Below are positions 18,101-25,592 of a stretch of DNA of 64,000 nt, in pieces. This DNA is from T1Sed10-7 sp040904745 (GTDB lineage: Bacteria > Actinomycetota > Nitriliruptoria > Nitriliruptorales > Nitriliruptoraceae). How positions within the stretch are numbered: the stretch's first letter is position 1; every line of letters starts with the position of its first letter. The stretch is taken from contig JBBDSW010000157.1 of the NCBI GenBank assembly GCA_040904745.1, positions 27,290-91,289 of the forward strand, written 5' to 3'. The notes below the pieces were generated by a model. It made no database searches. It had not been told where the DNA came from and worked only from the letters and a program-made list of their open reading frames with translations. The position numbers and the translations under genes were made by a program.

Positions 18101-18900
18101 GACGGCGCCTGGACGGTGTCAACGGCGAGCGCGGGGCGATGGCTCGACACCTCGCCACGATCGCCGGCACGCTCGTCCGTCGTGACGTGTGGATCGTCGG
18201 CGGCGACGGATGGGCCTACGACATCGGGTTCGGCGGCCTCGACCACGTCATGGCCTCCGGTGCCGACGTCAACATCCTGGTCCTCGACACCGAGGTCTAC
18301 TCCAACACCGGCGGTCAGGCATCGAAGGCGACCTCGCGTGGCGCGGTCGCCAAGTTCGCCACCGCCGGGAAGGGCACACCGAAGAAGGACCTGGGTGCGT
18401 TCGCGATGCAGTACGGGTACGTCTACGTGGCCAAGATCGCGCTCGGCGCCAACGAGATGCAGACGCTGCGCGCGATGCGGGAGGCCGAGGCCTGGCCCGG
18501 ACCCTCGCTGCTGCTCGCCTACTCGACCTGCATCGCCCACGGTGTGGACATGCGGAACTCCATGAACCAGATGGATCTGGCGGTCAAGACCGGCTACTGG
18601 CCACTGTTCCGCTACCACCCCGGCGAGGAGGAGCACGCGCAGCCGTTCAAGCTCGACTCCAAGGCGCCCAAGCAACCCGTGAGCGACTTCCTCGAGAGCG
18701 AGGGACGTTTCGGGGTGCTCGCCAGGACCCACCCTGAGCGTGCCGCGGAGCTCGCCATCCTGGCACAGGCCGACGTGGACGAGCGCTGGCGGTACTACGA
18801 GCAGCTGGCCGGCATCGAGCGCACCAAACCTGCGGTCGTTGGCGAGTCCGACGGCGAGGCCGAGACCGACGAGGCGACGTCCGAGGAGGAGTCCCGATGA
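15115..18900 (+). CDS. nifJ: Pyruvate:ferredoxin (flavodoxin) oxidoreductase, single-chain
   Basis: The enzyme converts pyruvate and CoA to acetyl-CoA and CO2, reducing ferredoxin or flavodoxin. All domains are fused in 1261 residues. The N-terminal domain has YPITPSSPMGE. The gamma-type domain follows, then two [4Fe-4S] motifs (CIDCGKCAIVCP from residue 730, CTGCGVCVETCP from 786). The thiamine-diphosphate domain has a CAGCGE cluster motif at 877-881, plus GGDGWAYDIG and NTEVYSNTGGQ-like residues (DTEVYSNTGGQ). ATG 15115 has GAGAGGTG 4 nt upstream. Single-chain NifJ-type enzymes occur in facultative and some aerobic bacteria. It is coupled by ATGA to the next gene. Confidence 0.96.
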   Translation: MSATTVSSTSAPAVEPDDGGTPRPAAGPEIATLDGNEAAARVAYRFSETVCIYPITPSSPMGEFSDAWSSAGNPNLWGAVPSVVEMQSEGGAAGALHGAVQAGSLGTSFTSSQGLLLMLPNMFKIAGELTPAVLHVAARTVATHALSIFGDHSDVMAVRSAGWTMLASNSPQEAHDMAAVAHAATLATRLPVLHFFDGFRTSHELNRVELLADDDLRALVDEDDLLAHRRRALDPDQPVLRGSAQNPDVFFQAREAANPYHAAVPAAVQAVMDTLAERTGRRYRLVEYHGAEDAERVIVLMGSGVGPAREVVDHLVSQGEKVGVVVIRLYRPFPVEAFLAALPDTVEQIAVLDRTKEPGATGDPLLQDVVLALSEAVADGRRAHLPRVIGGRYGLSSKEFTPGMVAAVYRELASEQPKRRFTVGIIDDVGQTSLEVDRAFALPRLDRDVAAIFHGLGSDGTVGAAKNTAKILAEHTGRFSQAYFVYDSKKSGAVTASHLRVSEAPIDSTYLVEKADIVAVHQFGMLEKLDVLREARPGGIVLLNAPFPPDQVWQRLPEDVQRTIIDRELELHVIDGHGIARSVKLGGRINTVMQTAFFLVTGVLPREDALEAIRYAVRTTYGDAGEKVVSRNLEAVDAAADAIHQVEVPGEVNSLITRVDPIARALELRPIERDDVPAFVERVTARVLAGEGDLLPVSALPVDGTFPTGTARYEKRSIAPEIPTWDPDICIDCGKCAIVCPHAAIQIKVFDPEHLEGTPDSYLSKPFKDRSMEGMQLTVQVAPDDCTGCGVCVETCPAVSRTDVGHKAIDMTPVDELLVSGNGDGGDAGEERTILDLERERFKAFEAVPYPDRADIRQDTVKHTQTLQPLFEYSGACAGCGETPYLKLMSQLFGDRSVIANATGCSSIYGGNLPTTPWGTNADGRGPAWSNSLFEDNAEFGLGIRVAIDEVRDVALHLLHQLASEVGDDLIAALATADQSDEAGLKDQRDRVVELRRRLDGVNGERGAMARHLATIAGTLVRRDVWIVGGDGWAYDIGFGGLDHVMASGADVNILVLDTEVYSNTGGQASKATSRGAVAKFATAGKGTPKKDLGAFAMQYGYVYVAKIALGANEMQTLRAMREAEAWPGPSLLLAYSTCIAHGVDMRNSMNQMDLAVKTGYWPLFRYHPGEEEHAQPFKLDSKAPKQPVSDFLESEGRFGVLARTHPERAAELAILAQADVDERWRYYEQLAGIERTKPAVVGESDGEAETDEATSEEESR

Positions 18901-19982
18901 CGACCTGGAACGAGGACGACGCACCCCCCGGACCCGGCCAGGTCGTACTCAGCGGCCCGGATCACGAAGGATCCGTGGACCTGTCCACCCACTACCTGGG
19001 GCTCGAACTGCGGAGCCCGCTGGTGGCCTCAGCGGGCCCGTTCACCGGCGACCTGCCATCGCTCGAGGCGTTGGACTCGGCGGGTATCGGGGCGGTCGTG
19101 CTGCCGAGCCTGTTCGAGGAACAGCTGGAGCACGAATCGAGCCAGATCGAGGCGCTGTCCAGCTACCGCAGCGAGGCGAACCCCGAGGCAACCACCGGCT
19201 ACGTCCCGAACCTGGACGACTACAACGCGGGGATCACCCGCTACCTCACCCACATCGGCGATGCCAAGGAGGCGCTGTCGGTGCCCGTCGTGGCGAGCCT
19301 GAACGGCGTCACTCCCGGGGGCTGGACCGGCTACGCGAAGCTGCTGAGTGAGGCCGGTGCGGATGCCATCGAGCTCAACGTCTACCGGGTCGTGGCGGAT
19401 CCAGAGCTCTCCGGGCGGCAGATCGAGGAGGAGACCGTCGCGCTCGTCGAGTCGGTCGTGGCGGCCGCGACCGTGCCCGTGGCGGTCAAGCTGTCCCCCT
19501 ACTACTCCGCGCTGGGCAACCTGGCCCAGCAGTTGGCCGAAGCTGGCGCGGCCGGGCTGGTCCTGTTCAACCGCTTCTACCAGCCGGACATCGACCTGGA
19601 GCGGCTCGCGATCGAGCCGCACCTGGTCCTGTCCACCTCGGAGGAGCTCCGTCTCCCCCTGCGTTGGTGCGCGATCCTGCACGGTCGGGTCGAGGCGTCG
19701 CTGGCGGCCACCACCGGTATCCACACGGGCCGGGATCTCGCGAAGGTCCTGCTCGCCGGTGCGGACGTCGGGATGGCCACCTCGTCGCTGCTCAAGCACG
19801 GGCCGGGACACGCGAAGACCATCCTGGATGAGCTCGAGTCCTGGATGTCGGAGATCGGCTACGCCTCCGTCGAGGAGATGGTCGGTGCCGTCTCCCAGCG
19901 CACGGTCCGCGATCCCGATGCGTTCGAACGTGGCAACTACCTCGACACGCTCACGCGGTACGCGAGCACGTTCCTGCCCTGA
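18897..19982 (+). CDS. Dihydroorotate dehydrogenase-like flavoprotein (NifJ partner)
   Basis: The 361-residue protein has the FMN-dependent TIM-barrel look of dihydroorotate dehydrogenases: LRSPLVASAGPFTGD near the N-terminus, VPVVASLNGVTPGGWTGYAK, AIELNVYRV, VAVKLSPYYS and GADVGMATSSLL. This subgroup is usually named dihydroorotate dehydrogenase-like and lies next to nifJ in many genomes. The overlap ATGA with nifJ shows strict coupling here. True pyrimidine function is doubtful; a role with the oxidoreductase or with another flavin-linked reduction is an inference. About 25 N-terminal residues precede the conserved part. Confidence 0.88.
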   Translation: MTTWNEDDAPPGPGQVVLSGPDHEGSVDLSTHYLGLELRSPLVASAGPFTGDLPSLEALDSAGIGAVVLPSLFEEQLEHESSQIEALSSYRSEANPEATTGYVPNLDDYNAGITRYLTHIGDAKEALSVPVVASLNGVTPGGWTGYAKLLSEAGADAIELNVYRVVADPELSGRQIEEETVALVESVVAAATVPVAVKLSPYYSALGNLAQQLAEAGAAGLVLFNRFYQPDIDLERLAIEPHLVLSTSEELRLPLRWCAILHGRVEASLAATTGIHTGRDLAKVLLAGADVGMATSSLLKHGPGHAKTILDELESWMSEIGYASVEEMVGAVSQRTVRDPDAFERGNYLDTLTRYASTFLP

Positions 19983-20028
19983 TCCGGGCCCGCTACACGC
20001 GGGCACCCGGCAGCGGCAGAGGCCACTT

Positions 20029-20087
20029 CTCCCCCGTGCGGGGGGGAGCAGATCGACGGTCGGCCGGTGCGGGGCCGGCCGTCGATC
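20029..20087 (+). terminator. Two consecutive strong hairpins after the nifJ operon
   Basis: CTCCCCC and GGGGGAG (20029-20048) form a 7-bp stem with a 6-nt loop. A second hairpin (20051-20087) pairs GATCGA with TCGATC and CGGCCGG with CCGGCCG around a 7-nt loop. They follow the stop by 47 nt and precede cdd. There is no U-tract, as is common in high-GC actinomycetes, so terminator function is inferred from position and stem strength only. Confidence 0.4.
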
Positions 20088-20180
20088 GGGTGCGAGGCCC
20101 GGACGGGTGGGCGCAGGCGGCGTACGCTCGTCCGTCCGCCCGGCAGCCGGCCGTGCGGCCGATCCAAGTGAGCGAACAGA

Positions 20181-20624
20181 GTGACGCCCGTGAGCGACCC
20201 CGACATCGAGGCTCTCCTCGCCCGTGCCCGCGATCTCCGCGGCCATGCCTACGCCCCGTACTCCGGGTTCCACGTCGGGGCGGTGGTGCTCACCGCCGGT
20301 GGTCGGCGCTTCGAGGGCGTGAACGTCGAGAACGTCTCCTACCGTCTGACCACCTGCGCGGAGCAGACCGCGCTTGCGACGATGTGCACGGCGGGTGTTC
20401 GTGAGGAGGTGGTCGCGGTCGCCGTGGTGGGGGATGGCCCGGATCCCTGCACGCCGTGCGGTGCCTGTCGGCAGACCATCGCGGAGTTCGGGCCGCGCGC
20501 GGTCGTCCACGCGAGCGGGGCGAGCGGGGAGACGCTGTCGCTGCCGATCGGTGAGCTGCTGCCACACACGTTCACGGTGGAACGCCTGCGAGCTGGCGAG
20601 GAGGCACCCCGTGGAGGAGCGTGA
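20181..20624 (+). CDS. cdd: Cytidine deaminase
   Basis: The enzyme deaminates cytidine or deoxycytidine to uridine in pyrimidine salvage. The tetrameric-type zinc site is complete: the catalytic Glu and first ligand in TTCAEQTAL, and two Cys ligands in PCGACRQTIAEF. Substrate residues NVENVSYRLT are also present. Size of 147 residues is normal. The start is either the GTG at 20181 or the GTG at 20190, which differ by three residues. The 3' end overlaps era by 14 nt, so the two are co-translated; cdd-era adjacency is common in Gram-positive bacteria. Confidence 0.94.
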   Translation: MTPVSDPDIEALLARARDLRGHAYAPYSGFHVGAVVLTAGGRRFEGVNVENVSYRLTTCAEQTALATMCTAGVREEVVAVAVVGDGPDPCTPCGACRQTIAEFGPRAVVHASGASGETLSLPIGELLPHTFTVERLRAGEEAPRGGA

Positions 20625-21573
20625 GCTCGACGTCGAGTCGATCCTGTCGGGGTTGCACGATCCCGTTCCCGACGGGCATCGCAGCGGTCTGGTCGCCCTG
20701 GTCGGGCGCCCCAACACCGGGAAGTCGACGTTGCTCAACCGGCTGGTGGGTAGCAAGGTGGCTATCGTCACCGACGTGCCGGGTACGACCCGCAACGCGA
20801 TCCGCGGTGTCCTCACCCGAGAGGACGCCCAGGTGGTGTTCCTCGACACGCCGGGGCTCGCCAAGCCGCGCACGCTGCTGACCCAGCGGCTCAACGGGCT
20901 GGTCCGTGACACCTGGGCCGGCGTCGATCTGCTGTGCTTCGTCACGGATGTGTCGGCCGGGATCGGAGCGGGTGATGCCTACCTGGCCCATGAGTTGCAG
21001 GGGGTCAAGACCCCGATCGTGGCCATCGCCAACAAGATCGACCGGCTCCGGAACAAGGAGCAGATGCTTCCCGAGCTAGCGGCGCTCCAGGGCCTCGGTG
21101 ACCAGATGGGCGGCTTCGCCGACATCGTTCCCGTGTCGGCGACCACCGGCGACAACGTGGACCGCTTCGTCGAGGTGCTGGTCTCCCACCTCTTGGAAGG
21201 GCCACGGTTGTTCGCCGAGGGCAAGGTCTCCGATCAGCCCGAACGGCAACTGGCTGCGGAGATCCTGCGCGAGAAGCTGATCGACGCCGTGGACGACGAG
21301 TTGCCGCACTCGATCGCGGTCACCGTCGACGAGGTCGCCGTCGACCCGGATCGTGAGGATCTGCTCCGCGTCGACGCGGTGATCCATGTCGAGCGCGACT
21401 CGCAGAAGGCCATCGTCATCGGCCGTGGTGGTGAGAACCTCAAGCGTGCCGCAACGGCCGCACGGACCGAGCTGGAGGTCCTGCTGGGGTCGAAGGTGTT
21501 CCTCTCGACCCACGTGCGGGTCGCCAAGGAGTGGCAGCGCGACCCCAAGCAGCTCGGTCGTCTCGGTTACTGA
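20611..21573 (+). CDS. era: GTPase Era (16S rRNA/30S assembly)
   Basis: Era binds the 3' end of 16S rRNA and couples 30S maturation to the cell cycle. The GTPase motifs are G1 GRPNTGKST, G3 DTPG (FLDTPGLAKP) and G4 NKID. The C-terminal KH domain contains VIGRGGENLKRAATAARTEL. The GTG at 20611 has a clear GAGGAGG at 20598-20604; a longer open frame upstream lies inside cdd and is not real. Length is 320 residues. Context with cdd and, a few kb upstream, phoH-ybeY fits the RNA-maturation group. Confidence 0.95.
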   Translation: MEERELDVESILSGLHDPVPDGHRSGLVALVGRPNTGKSTLLNRLVGSKVAIVTDVPGTTRNAIRGVLTREDAQVVFLDTPGLAKPRTLLTQRLNGLVRDTWAGVDLLCFVTDVSAGIGAGDAYLAHELQGVKTPIVAIANKIDRLRNKEQMLPELAALQGLGDQMGGFADIVPVSATTGDNVDRFVEVLVSHLLEGPRLFAEGKVSDQPERQLAAEILREKLIDAVDDELPHSIAVTVDEVAVDPDREDLLRVDAVIHVERDSQKAIVIGRGGENLKRAATAARTELEVLLGSKVFLSTHVRVAKEWQRDPKQLGRLGY

Positions 21574-21746
21574 CCTCCGAGTCGTCGGCCGGCCGCGATG
21601 CCGTTGCTGACCCCGGCCGAACGGTGAAGCCCGAACGGCCACCGACGTCCGCCGGGAGCACCTTCGAACGGGTGGGACCGCGGAAGGCGACCCTCGCGGC
21701 GATGGTCGCGCGAGGTCCGCGCGGCTCGCTCCCCAGGAGGATGGCC

Positions 21747-22438
21747 GTGAAGCTCCGCTCCCGAGCGCTCCCCGTGATCGCGTCTGTGGCGCTCGTCGCC
21801 GCTGCCTGCGCCGGTGACGAGGGCGATGATGGCAACGACCCCGTCGAGGATGTCGAGCAGGACGACGACGGCACCGAAGAGGCGGAGGGCGTCACCGACG
21901 ATGACGCCACCGGTGAGGATGACACGGACGACGCCCCCCCACGCGGCGAGGCCGGCGATCCGGAGTCCGAGGATGGCGACCCGGGGTCCGAAGAAGGCGA
22001 CCCGGGGTCCGAGGATGCGACCCGGGGTCCGAAGAAGGCGACGCTGCCGATGCGGCCGCTACGACCACGGATGGCTTCGAGGTCGCCGAGTCCGACCTCG
22101 GTGAGCACCTGGTGACCGCCGAGGGTGCTGCGGTCTACGCAGCTGTCGACCAGCAGGACGGCGAGGTCGTCTGCACCGGCTCCTGTGCACAGGTCTGGCC
22201 CGCCGTCACCGTCGAAGGTGAGCCCGAGGCAGGCGATGGCGTCGACGAGGCACTCCTCGGCACCGTGGAACTCGAGGATGGGAGCCTGCAGGTCGTCTAC
22301 GACGACGCGCCGCTGCACACCTTCGTCAGCGACCGCGAGACCGGCGACGTCGCGGGTCACGGCAGCGCCGACCGGTGGTGGGTCGTCGGCCCCGACGGTG
22401 AACTGATCGACGCCCCCGATCCGGACGAGGAGGACTGA
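21747..22438 (+). pseudogene. COG4315-type lipoprotein gene with a one-base frameshift in its repeat tract
   Basis: The first part starts at the GTG at 21747 (AGGAGG 6 nt upstream) and encodes a signal peptide ending VALVAAAC, then an acidic Asp/Glu/Gly linker. The second part, in another frame from about 22040 to 22438, encodes two motifs of the secreted-repeat lipoprotein family (AVYAAVDQ...CTGSCAQVWPAV and APLHTFVSDRETGD...WWVVGPDG). The frames join if one G is restored after 22016, inside a 21-nt repeat. The product would then be about 230 residues. The cause may be a true mutation, slippage-based phase variation or a base-call error. The role of the family is unknown, possibly redox or haem-linked. 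Confidence 0.75.
21957..22039 (+). repeat. Four 21-nt tandem repeats encoding D-P-x-S-E-[DE]-G
   Basis: Units begin at 21957, 21978, 21999 and 22019. Units 1, 2 and 4 are 21 nt; unit 3 is 20 nt because GATGGC has become GATGC. Each full unit encodes a seven-residue acidic linker. The missing base is what breaks the lipoprotein frame. Confidence 0.85.
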
Positions 22439-22491
22439 CCCACCACCTCGGCGGACCTCCATCTGGGGTGGTTCCTCGCTACCGTCCCCGC

Positions 22492-22761
22492 ATGGAGAAC
22501 GTGACGCTGCTGCAGACGGGCCCGGAGGACTTCGACGTCCTCCTGGGCGACGGGCGGCGACGACGCGTCACCCTCGCCCACGCCACGCGGCGGGACCTCG
22601 GGCTGACCGGGGTCCCGCCGTTGCACGTGGCCACCGAGGCCGTACGCATCCTCCTGGAGCGGGGCGAGGTCCTGGGGGGAGACGATGAGCCGCTGGACCT
22701 CGGCCCGGCGCTCGGCCGCGACCCGGTCGGTTTCGAGGAGCTGCGGGTGCGACTGGCGTGA
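22492..22761 (+). CDS. Small hypothetical protein, 89 aa, probably leaderless
   Basis: I do not recognise the family. The ATG at 22492 has no ribosome site, but a TACCGT -10 box (22480-22485) ends 6 nt before it, the spacing seen for leaderless actinobacterial mRNAs. The protein begins MENVTLLQTGPEDFDVLLGDG and continues with a DUF-like small alpha/beta pattern and an acidic C-terminal part. There are no cysteines and no membrane helix. Codon use matches surrounding genes. It lies between the broken lipoprotein and another small gene. Confidence 0.6.
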   Translation: MENVTLLQTGPEDFDVLLGDGRRRRVTLAHATRRDLGLTGVPPLHVATEAVRILLERGEVLGGDDEPLDLGPALGRDPVGFEELRVRLA

Positions 22762-22818
22762 CCGCGCCGCGCGTGCGCGTTCGGCGGGATGGGCGCGTCC
22801 ACGGGGAAGGGAGCGAAG

Positions 22819-23121
22819 GTGGCCGAGGCGGAGCAGTCAGGCGAGGAGCAGGGGACCGTCGTCTCCGGCGTCGCGGCTCGCTTGGTGGTCGAGGGCGAGG
22901 TCGACGTCACGGTCGGGGACCCGGCGCGGATCGTGCGTGTGCTCCTGCCCGCCGGTGTGGGCCTCCCAGGCGTCACCGATGAGGAGCTGGCGGCCGGGCT
23001 CGTCGCCGCGCTCCGCGATCGCGGTCGGCCGATCGCCGAGGTCCTCGACGTGAGCGCGGTGATCGGCGGCGACCCTTCACTGTTGCAGGCGGTCGCGGCC
23101 CGGATCGACCGCGAGGCCTGA
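22819..23121 (+). CDS. Small hypothetical protein, 100 aa
   Basis: No family is recognised. The GTG at 22819 follows GGGAGCGAAG, a usable ribosome site; an ATG 30 nt upstream is an alternative. The protein is acidic at the N-terminus, then has an alternating pattern (VSGVAARLVVEGEVDVTVGD, PARIVRVLLPAG) suggesting a small beta-rich fold. A helical end follows (SLLQAVAARIDREA). It is the last rightward gene before the palindrome, the repeats and the gap, and converges on glgB. Confidence 0.55.
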   Translation: MAEAEQSGEEQGTVVSGVAARLVVEGEVDVTVGDPARIVRVLLPAGVGLPGVTDEELAAGLVAALRDRGRPIAEVLDVSAVIGGDPSLLQAVAARIDREA

Positions 23122-23176
23122 CCGCGGACCCGGGGGTCACAGCGGGTCGTTGCGGGTCCGGTGGCCGCCGCGGGCA

Positions 23177-23223
23177 TTCGATGGAAGGAATCGACGTTCA
23201 GAACGTCGATTCCTTCCATCGAA
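23177..23223. repeat. Perfect 47-bp palindrome (23-nt arms, 1-nt centre)
   Basis: The arm at 23177-23199, beginning TTCGATGGAAGG and ending GACGTTC, is matched exactly by its reverse complement at 23201-23223 around a single A at 23200. The arms are about 48 % GC in surroundings well above 70 %. It lies between convergent genes, so it could act as a bidirectional terminator. It also directly abuts the repeats at the contig end, so an inverted assembly artefact or a mobile repeat is possible. Confidence 0.8.
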
Positions 23224-23232
23224 CCGGGCGGT

Positions 23233-23276
23233 GCCTTGGCTGCAGCCGGGCGGTGCCTTGGCTGCAGCCGGGCGGT
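23233..23276. repeat. Two 22-nt tandem repeats, left of the gap
   Basis: Two identical copies of GCCTTGGCTGCAGCCGGGCG plus GT (22 nt) run to the gap and contain the inner palindrome GGCTGCAGCC. Together with the 11 nt before them (23222-23232), they are identical to the 55 nt that begin the sequence right of the gap. Confidence 0.85.
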
Positions 23277-23376
23277 NNNNNNNNNNNNNNNNNNNNNNNN
23301 NNNNNNNNNNNNNNNNNNNNNNNNNNNNNNNNNNNNNNNNNNNNNNNNNNNNNNNNNNNNNNNNNNNNNNNNNNNN
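23277..23376. other. Assembly gap of exactly 100 N
   Basis: There are 100 undetermined bases, a conventional scaffold gap of unknown length. The whole gene-free stretch 23122-23498 holds only the palindrome, the 22-nt repeats and this gap; any gene inside the missing part cannot be seen. Confidence 0.95.
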
Positions 23377-23387
23377 AACCGGGCGGT

Positions 23388-23431
23388 GCCTTGGCTGCAG
23401 CCGGGCGGTGCCTTGGCTGCAGCCGGGCGGT
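23388..23431. repeat. Two 22-nt tandem repeats, right of the gap
   Basis: These are the same two 22-nt units as left of the gap, again preceded by the same 11 nt (23377-23387). The identity over exactly 55 nt suggests overlapping ends of assembly-graph contigs rather than four separate repeat copies. Confidence 0.85.
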
Positions 23432-23498
23432 GACCCGGCACGGACCGAACGTCCGCCCCGGCCCACCGACACCGGCGCCACCAGCGGCAACCGCGCCG

Positions 23499-25406
23499 CT
23501 ACCGCCGCGCCGGGGTGAAGATGGCGCCGCCGAGCGCTGGCAGGGTCAGCTCCAGCGACGCCGGGCGGCCTGCCACCTCGACGTCGTCGGCGTGGACCGT
23601 GCCGTTGACGTCGCCGTGGCCACCGAACCGCTCCTCGTCGGAGCTCAGGACCTCGCGCCACGCACCACCGTGGGGGACCCCGATCCGGTAGGGGGCGCGG
23701 ACGACCGGCGTGAGGTTCAGCACGATCAGGGCGTCGTCGACCCCGTCGGCGTGACGCAGGTAGGAGATGACCGATCGTTCGCGGTCGGAGGCGTCGACCC
23801 AGGCGAAGCCGTCCGGGCGCGCATCGCCGAGGTGCAGCGCCGGCAGCTCGCGGTAGCACGTCGCCAGGGCACGGGTCAGGTCGCGCACGCCCGCGTGGGC
23901 GAGGTCGTCGAGGGCCGGCCACGGCAGCTGGTCTTCGACCTCCCAGCCGCTCGGGGCGGCGAACTCCGCCCCCATGAACACGAGCTTCTTGCCCGGCAGC
24001 GTGAACTGGTAGGTCAGCAGGACCCTCACGGTCGCGAGCTGTTGCGCTCGCTCGCCCGGCATCCGCTCCAGCAGCGAGCCCTTGCCGTGCGCCACCTCGT
24101 CGTGGGAGAGCGGCAGGCAGAAGGACTCATCGCCGGCGTAGACCGAGCGGAACGTGACTTGCTCGTGTCGACCGGCGCGCTCGATCGGATCGGCCGCGAG
24201 GTAGCTGAGCGTGTCGCTCGTCCACCCGAGGTCCCACTTGAAGTCGAACCCGAGCCCGCCCTGGTCGGTCCCGCGCGTCACCCCGTCGAAGGAGGTCGCT
24301 TCCTCGGCGAAGGTCACGGTGCCGGGGTGGTGGACGGCCACCTCGCTGTGCAGGCGTCGGAGCAGATCGATCGCTTCGAGGTGGTGGTTCCCGCCCTGCT
24401 CGTTGGCGATCCACTGCCCGTCCTCGCGTGAGTGGTCGAGGTAGAGCATCGACGACACGGCGTCGACCCGGAGCCCGTCGGCGTGGTAGCGCTCGAGCCA
24501 GGACATCGCGGACGACAGCAGGAACGAGCGCACCTCGCCGCGTCCGTAGTTGAACATCGCCGAGTTCCAATCGGGGTGGATGCCCCGCCGTGGATCCTCG
24601 TGGTCGTAGAGGTGCGTGCCGTCGAAGCGGGCCAGCGCCCACCAGTCGTCGGGGAAGTGGGATGGCACCCAGTCGAGGATGACGCCGATCCCGGCTTGGT
24701 GGAGCCGCTCGATCAGCCACATCAGGTCCTGCGGGGTCCCGTAGCGGCTGGTCGGCGCGAAGTAGCCGGTGGTCTGGTAGCCCCAGGAGCCGTAGAACGG
24801 GTGCTCCATGACCGGCAGGAACTCGACGTGCGTGAACCCGAGGTCGGCGACGTGGGCGATCAGGGGCTCGGCGAGCTCGCGGTAGGTGAGGAACCGCCGG
24901 CCGTCCTCGCCGCGTTGCCAGGAGCCGAGGTGGAGCTCGTAGATCGCGATCGGCGCGTCGCGTCGTTGCCGTCCCGCCCGGCTGGCCATCCAGTCGTCGT
25001 CCTGCCAGTCGTAGGCGAGGTCCCAGAGCTTGGAGGCGTTGGCGGGCGGGGTCTCCGCGTGCGTCGCGAACGGGTCGGCATGCTCGACCGCCTCCCCGTC
25101 GACCCCGGTGACGTGGAAGCGGTAGGTCTGGCCGTGCGCTCCGCCGGTCAGGAACCCCTCCCAGACCCCGGAGTCGTCGCGGGGTGCCAGCGGCGTCGCA
25201 CCGGGCTCCCAGTCGTTCGCATCGCCGATGACCGAGACGGCGCGGGCGCCCGGAGCCCACACCGCGACCTGCGCTCCAGTCGTCGTCCCGTCGCTGCCGC
25301 CGGCGGTCGTCAGATGCGCGCCGAGGTGGTGGTGGAGCGCGAGGTGGCTGCCCTCGGCGAAGAGGTGGAGGTCGTCGGCACTGAGCCGTGAGCTTGGGAC
25401 GGTCAT
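23499..25406 (-). CDS. glgB: 1,4-alpha-glucan branching enzyme (GH13)
   Basis: GlgB forms alpha-1,6 branches in glycogen by transferring chains cut from alpha-1,4 glucan. The 635-residue protein has an N-terminal CBM48-like beta domain (VAVWAPGARAVSVIGDANDW), then the GH13 barrel. Catalytic regions are DGLRVDAVSSMLYLDHS (nucleophile Asp), TFAEEATSFDGV (acid/base Glu) and LPLSHDEVAHGKGSL (stabilising Asp). The all-beta C-terminal domain ends IFTPARR. It is slightly short compared with 700-residue actinobacterial enzymes because it lacks an extra N-terminal module. No other glycogen gene is in the window. It is divergent from the gene at 25593. Confidence 0.95.
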   Translation of the reverse strand: MTVPSSRLSADDLHLFAEGSHLALHHHLGAHLTTAGGSDGTTTGAQVAVWAPGARAVSVIGDANDWEPGATPLAPRDDSGVWEGFLTGGAHGQTYRFHVTGVDGEAVEHADPFATHAETPPANASKLWDLAYDWQDDDWMASRAGRQRRDAPIAIYELHLGSWQRGEDGRRFLTYRELAEPLIAHVADLGFTHVEFLPVMEHPFYGSWGYQTTGYFAPTSRYGTPQDLMWLIERLHQAGIGVILDWVPSHFPDDWWALARFDGTHLYDHEDPRRGIHPDWNSAMFNYGRGEVRSFLLSSAMSWLERYHADGLRVDAVSSMLYLDHSREDGQWIANEQGGNHHLEAIDLLRRLHSEVAVHHPGTVTFAEEATSFDGVTRGTDQGGLGFDFKWDLGWTSDTLSYLAADPIERAGRHEQVTFRSVYAGDESFCLPLSHDEVAHGKGSLLERMPGERAQQLATVRVLLTYQFTLPGKKLVFMGAEFAAPSGWEVEDQLPWPALDDLAHAGVRDLTRALATCYRELPALHLGDARPDGFAWVDASDRERSVISYLRHADGVDDALIVLNLTPVVRAPYRIGVPHGGAWREVLSSDEERFGGHGDVNGTVHADDVEVAGRPASLELTLPALGGAIFTPARR

Positions 25407-25592
25407 GTGGTCGCTCCCGGGCAGCCGGTGGTGGGTGGTGGCGCTCGCCTGCGACCGGCACGGTGCCGCGGTCCCGCACGGTAGTGGGCGGACGTCGAGG
25501 CTCGCCCCCGGCGGTCCGAACGGCTGGCTGAACGGCCATACGAACCGCTCGGGACTCCCACATACTGATGCTCAGCGAACAGGGAGCGAGCC

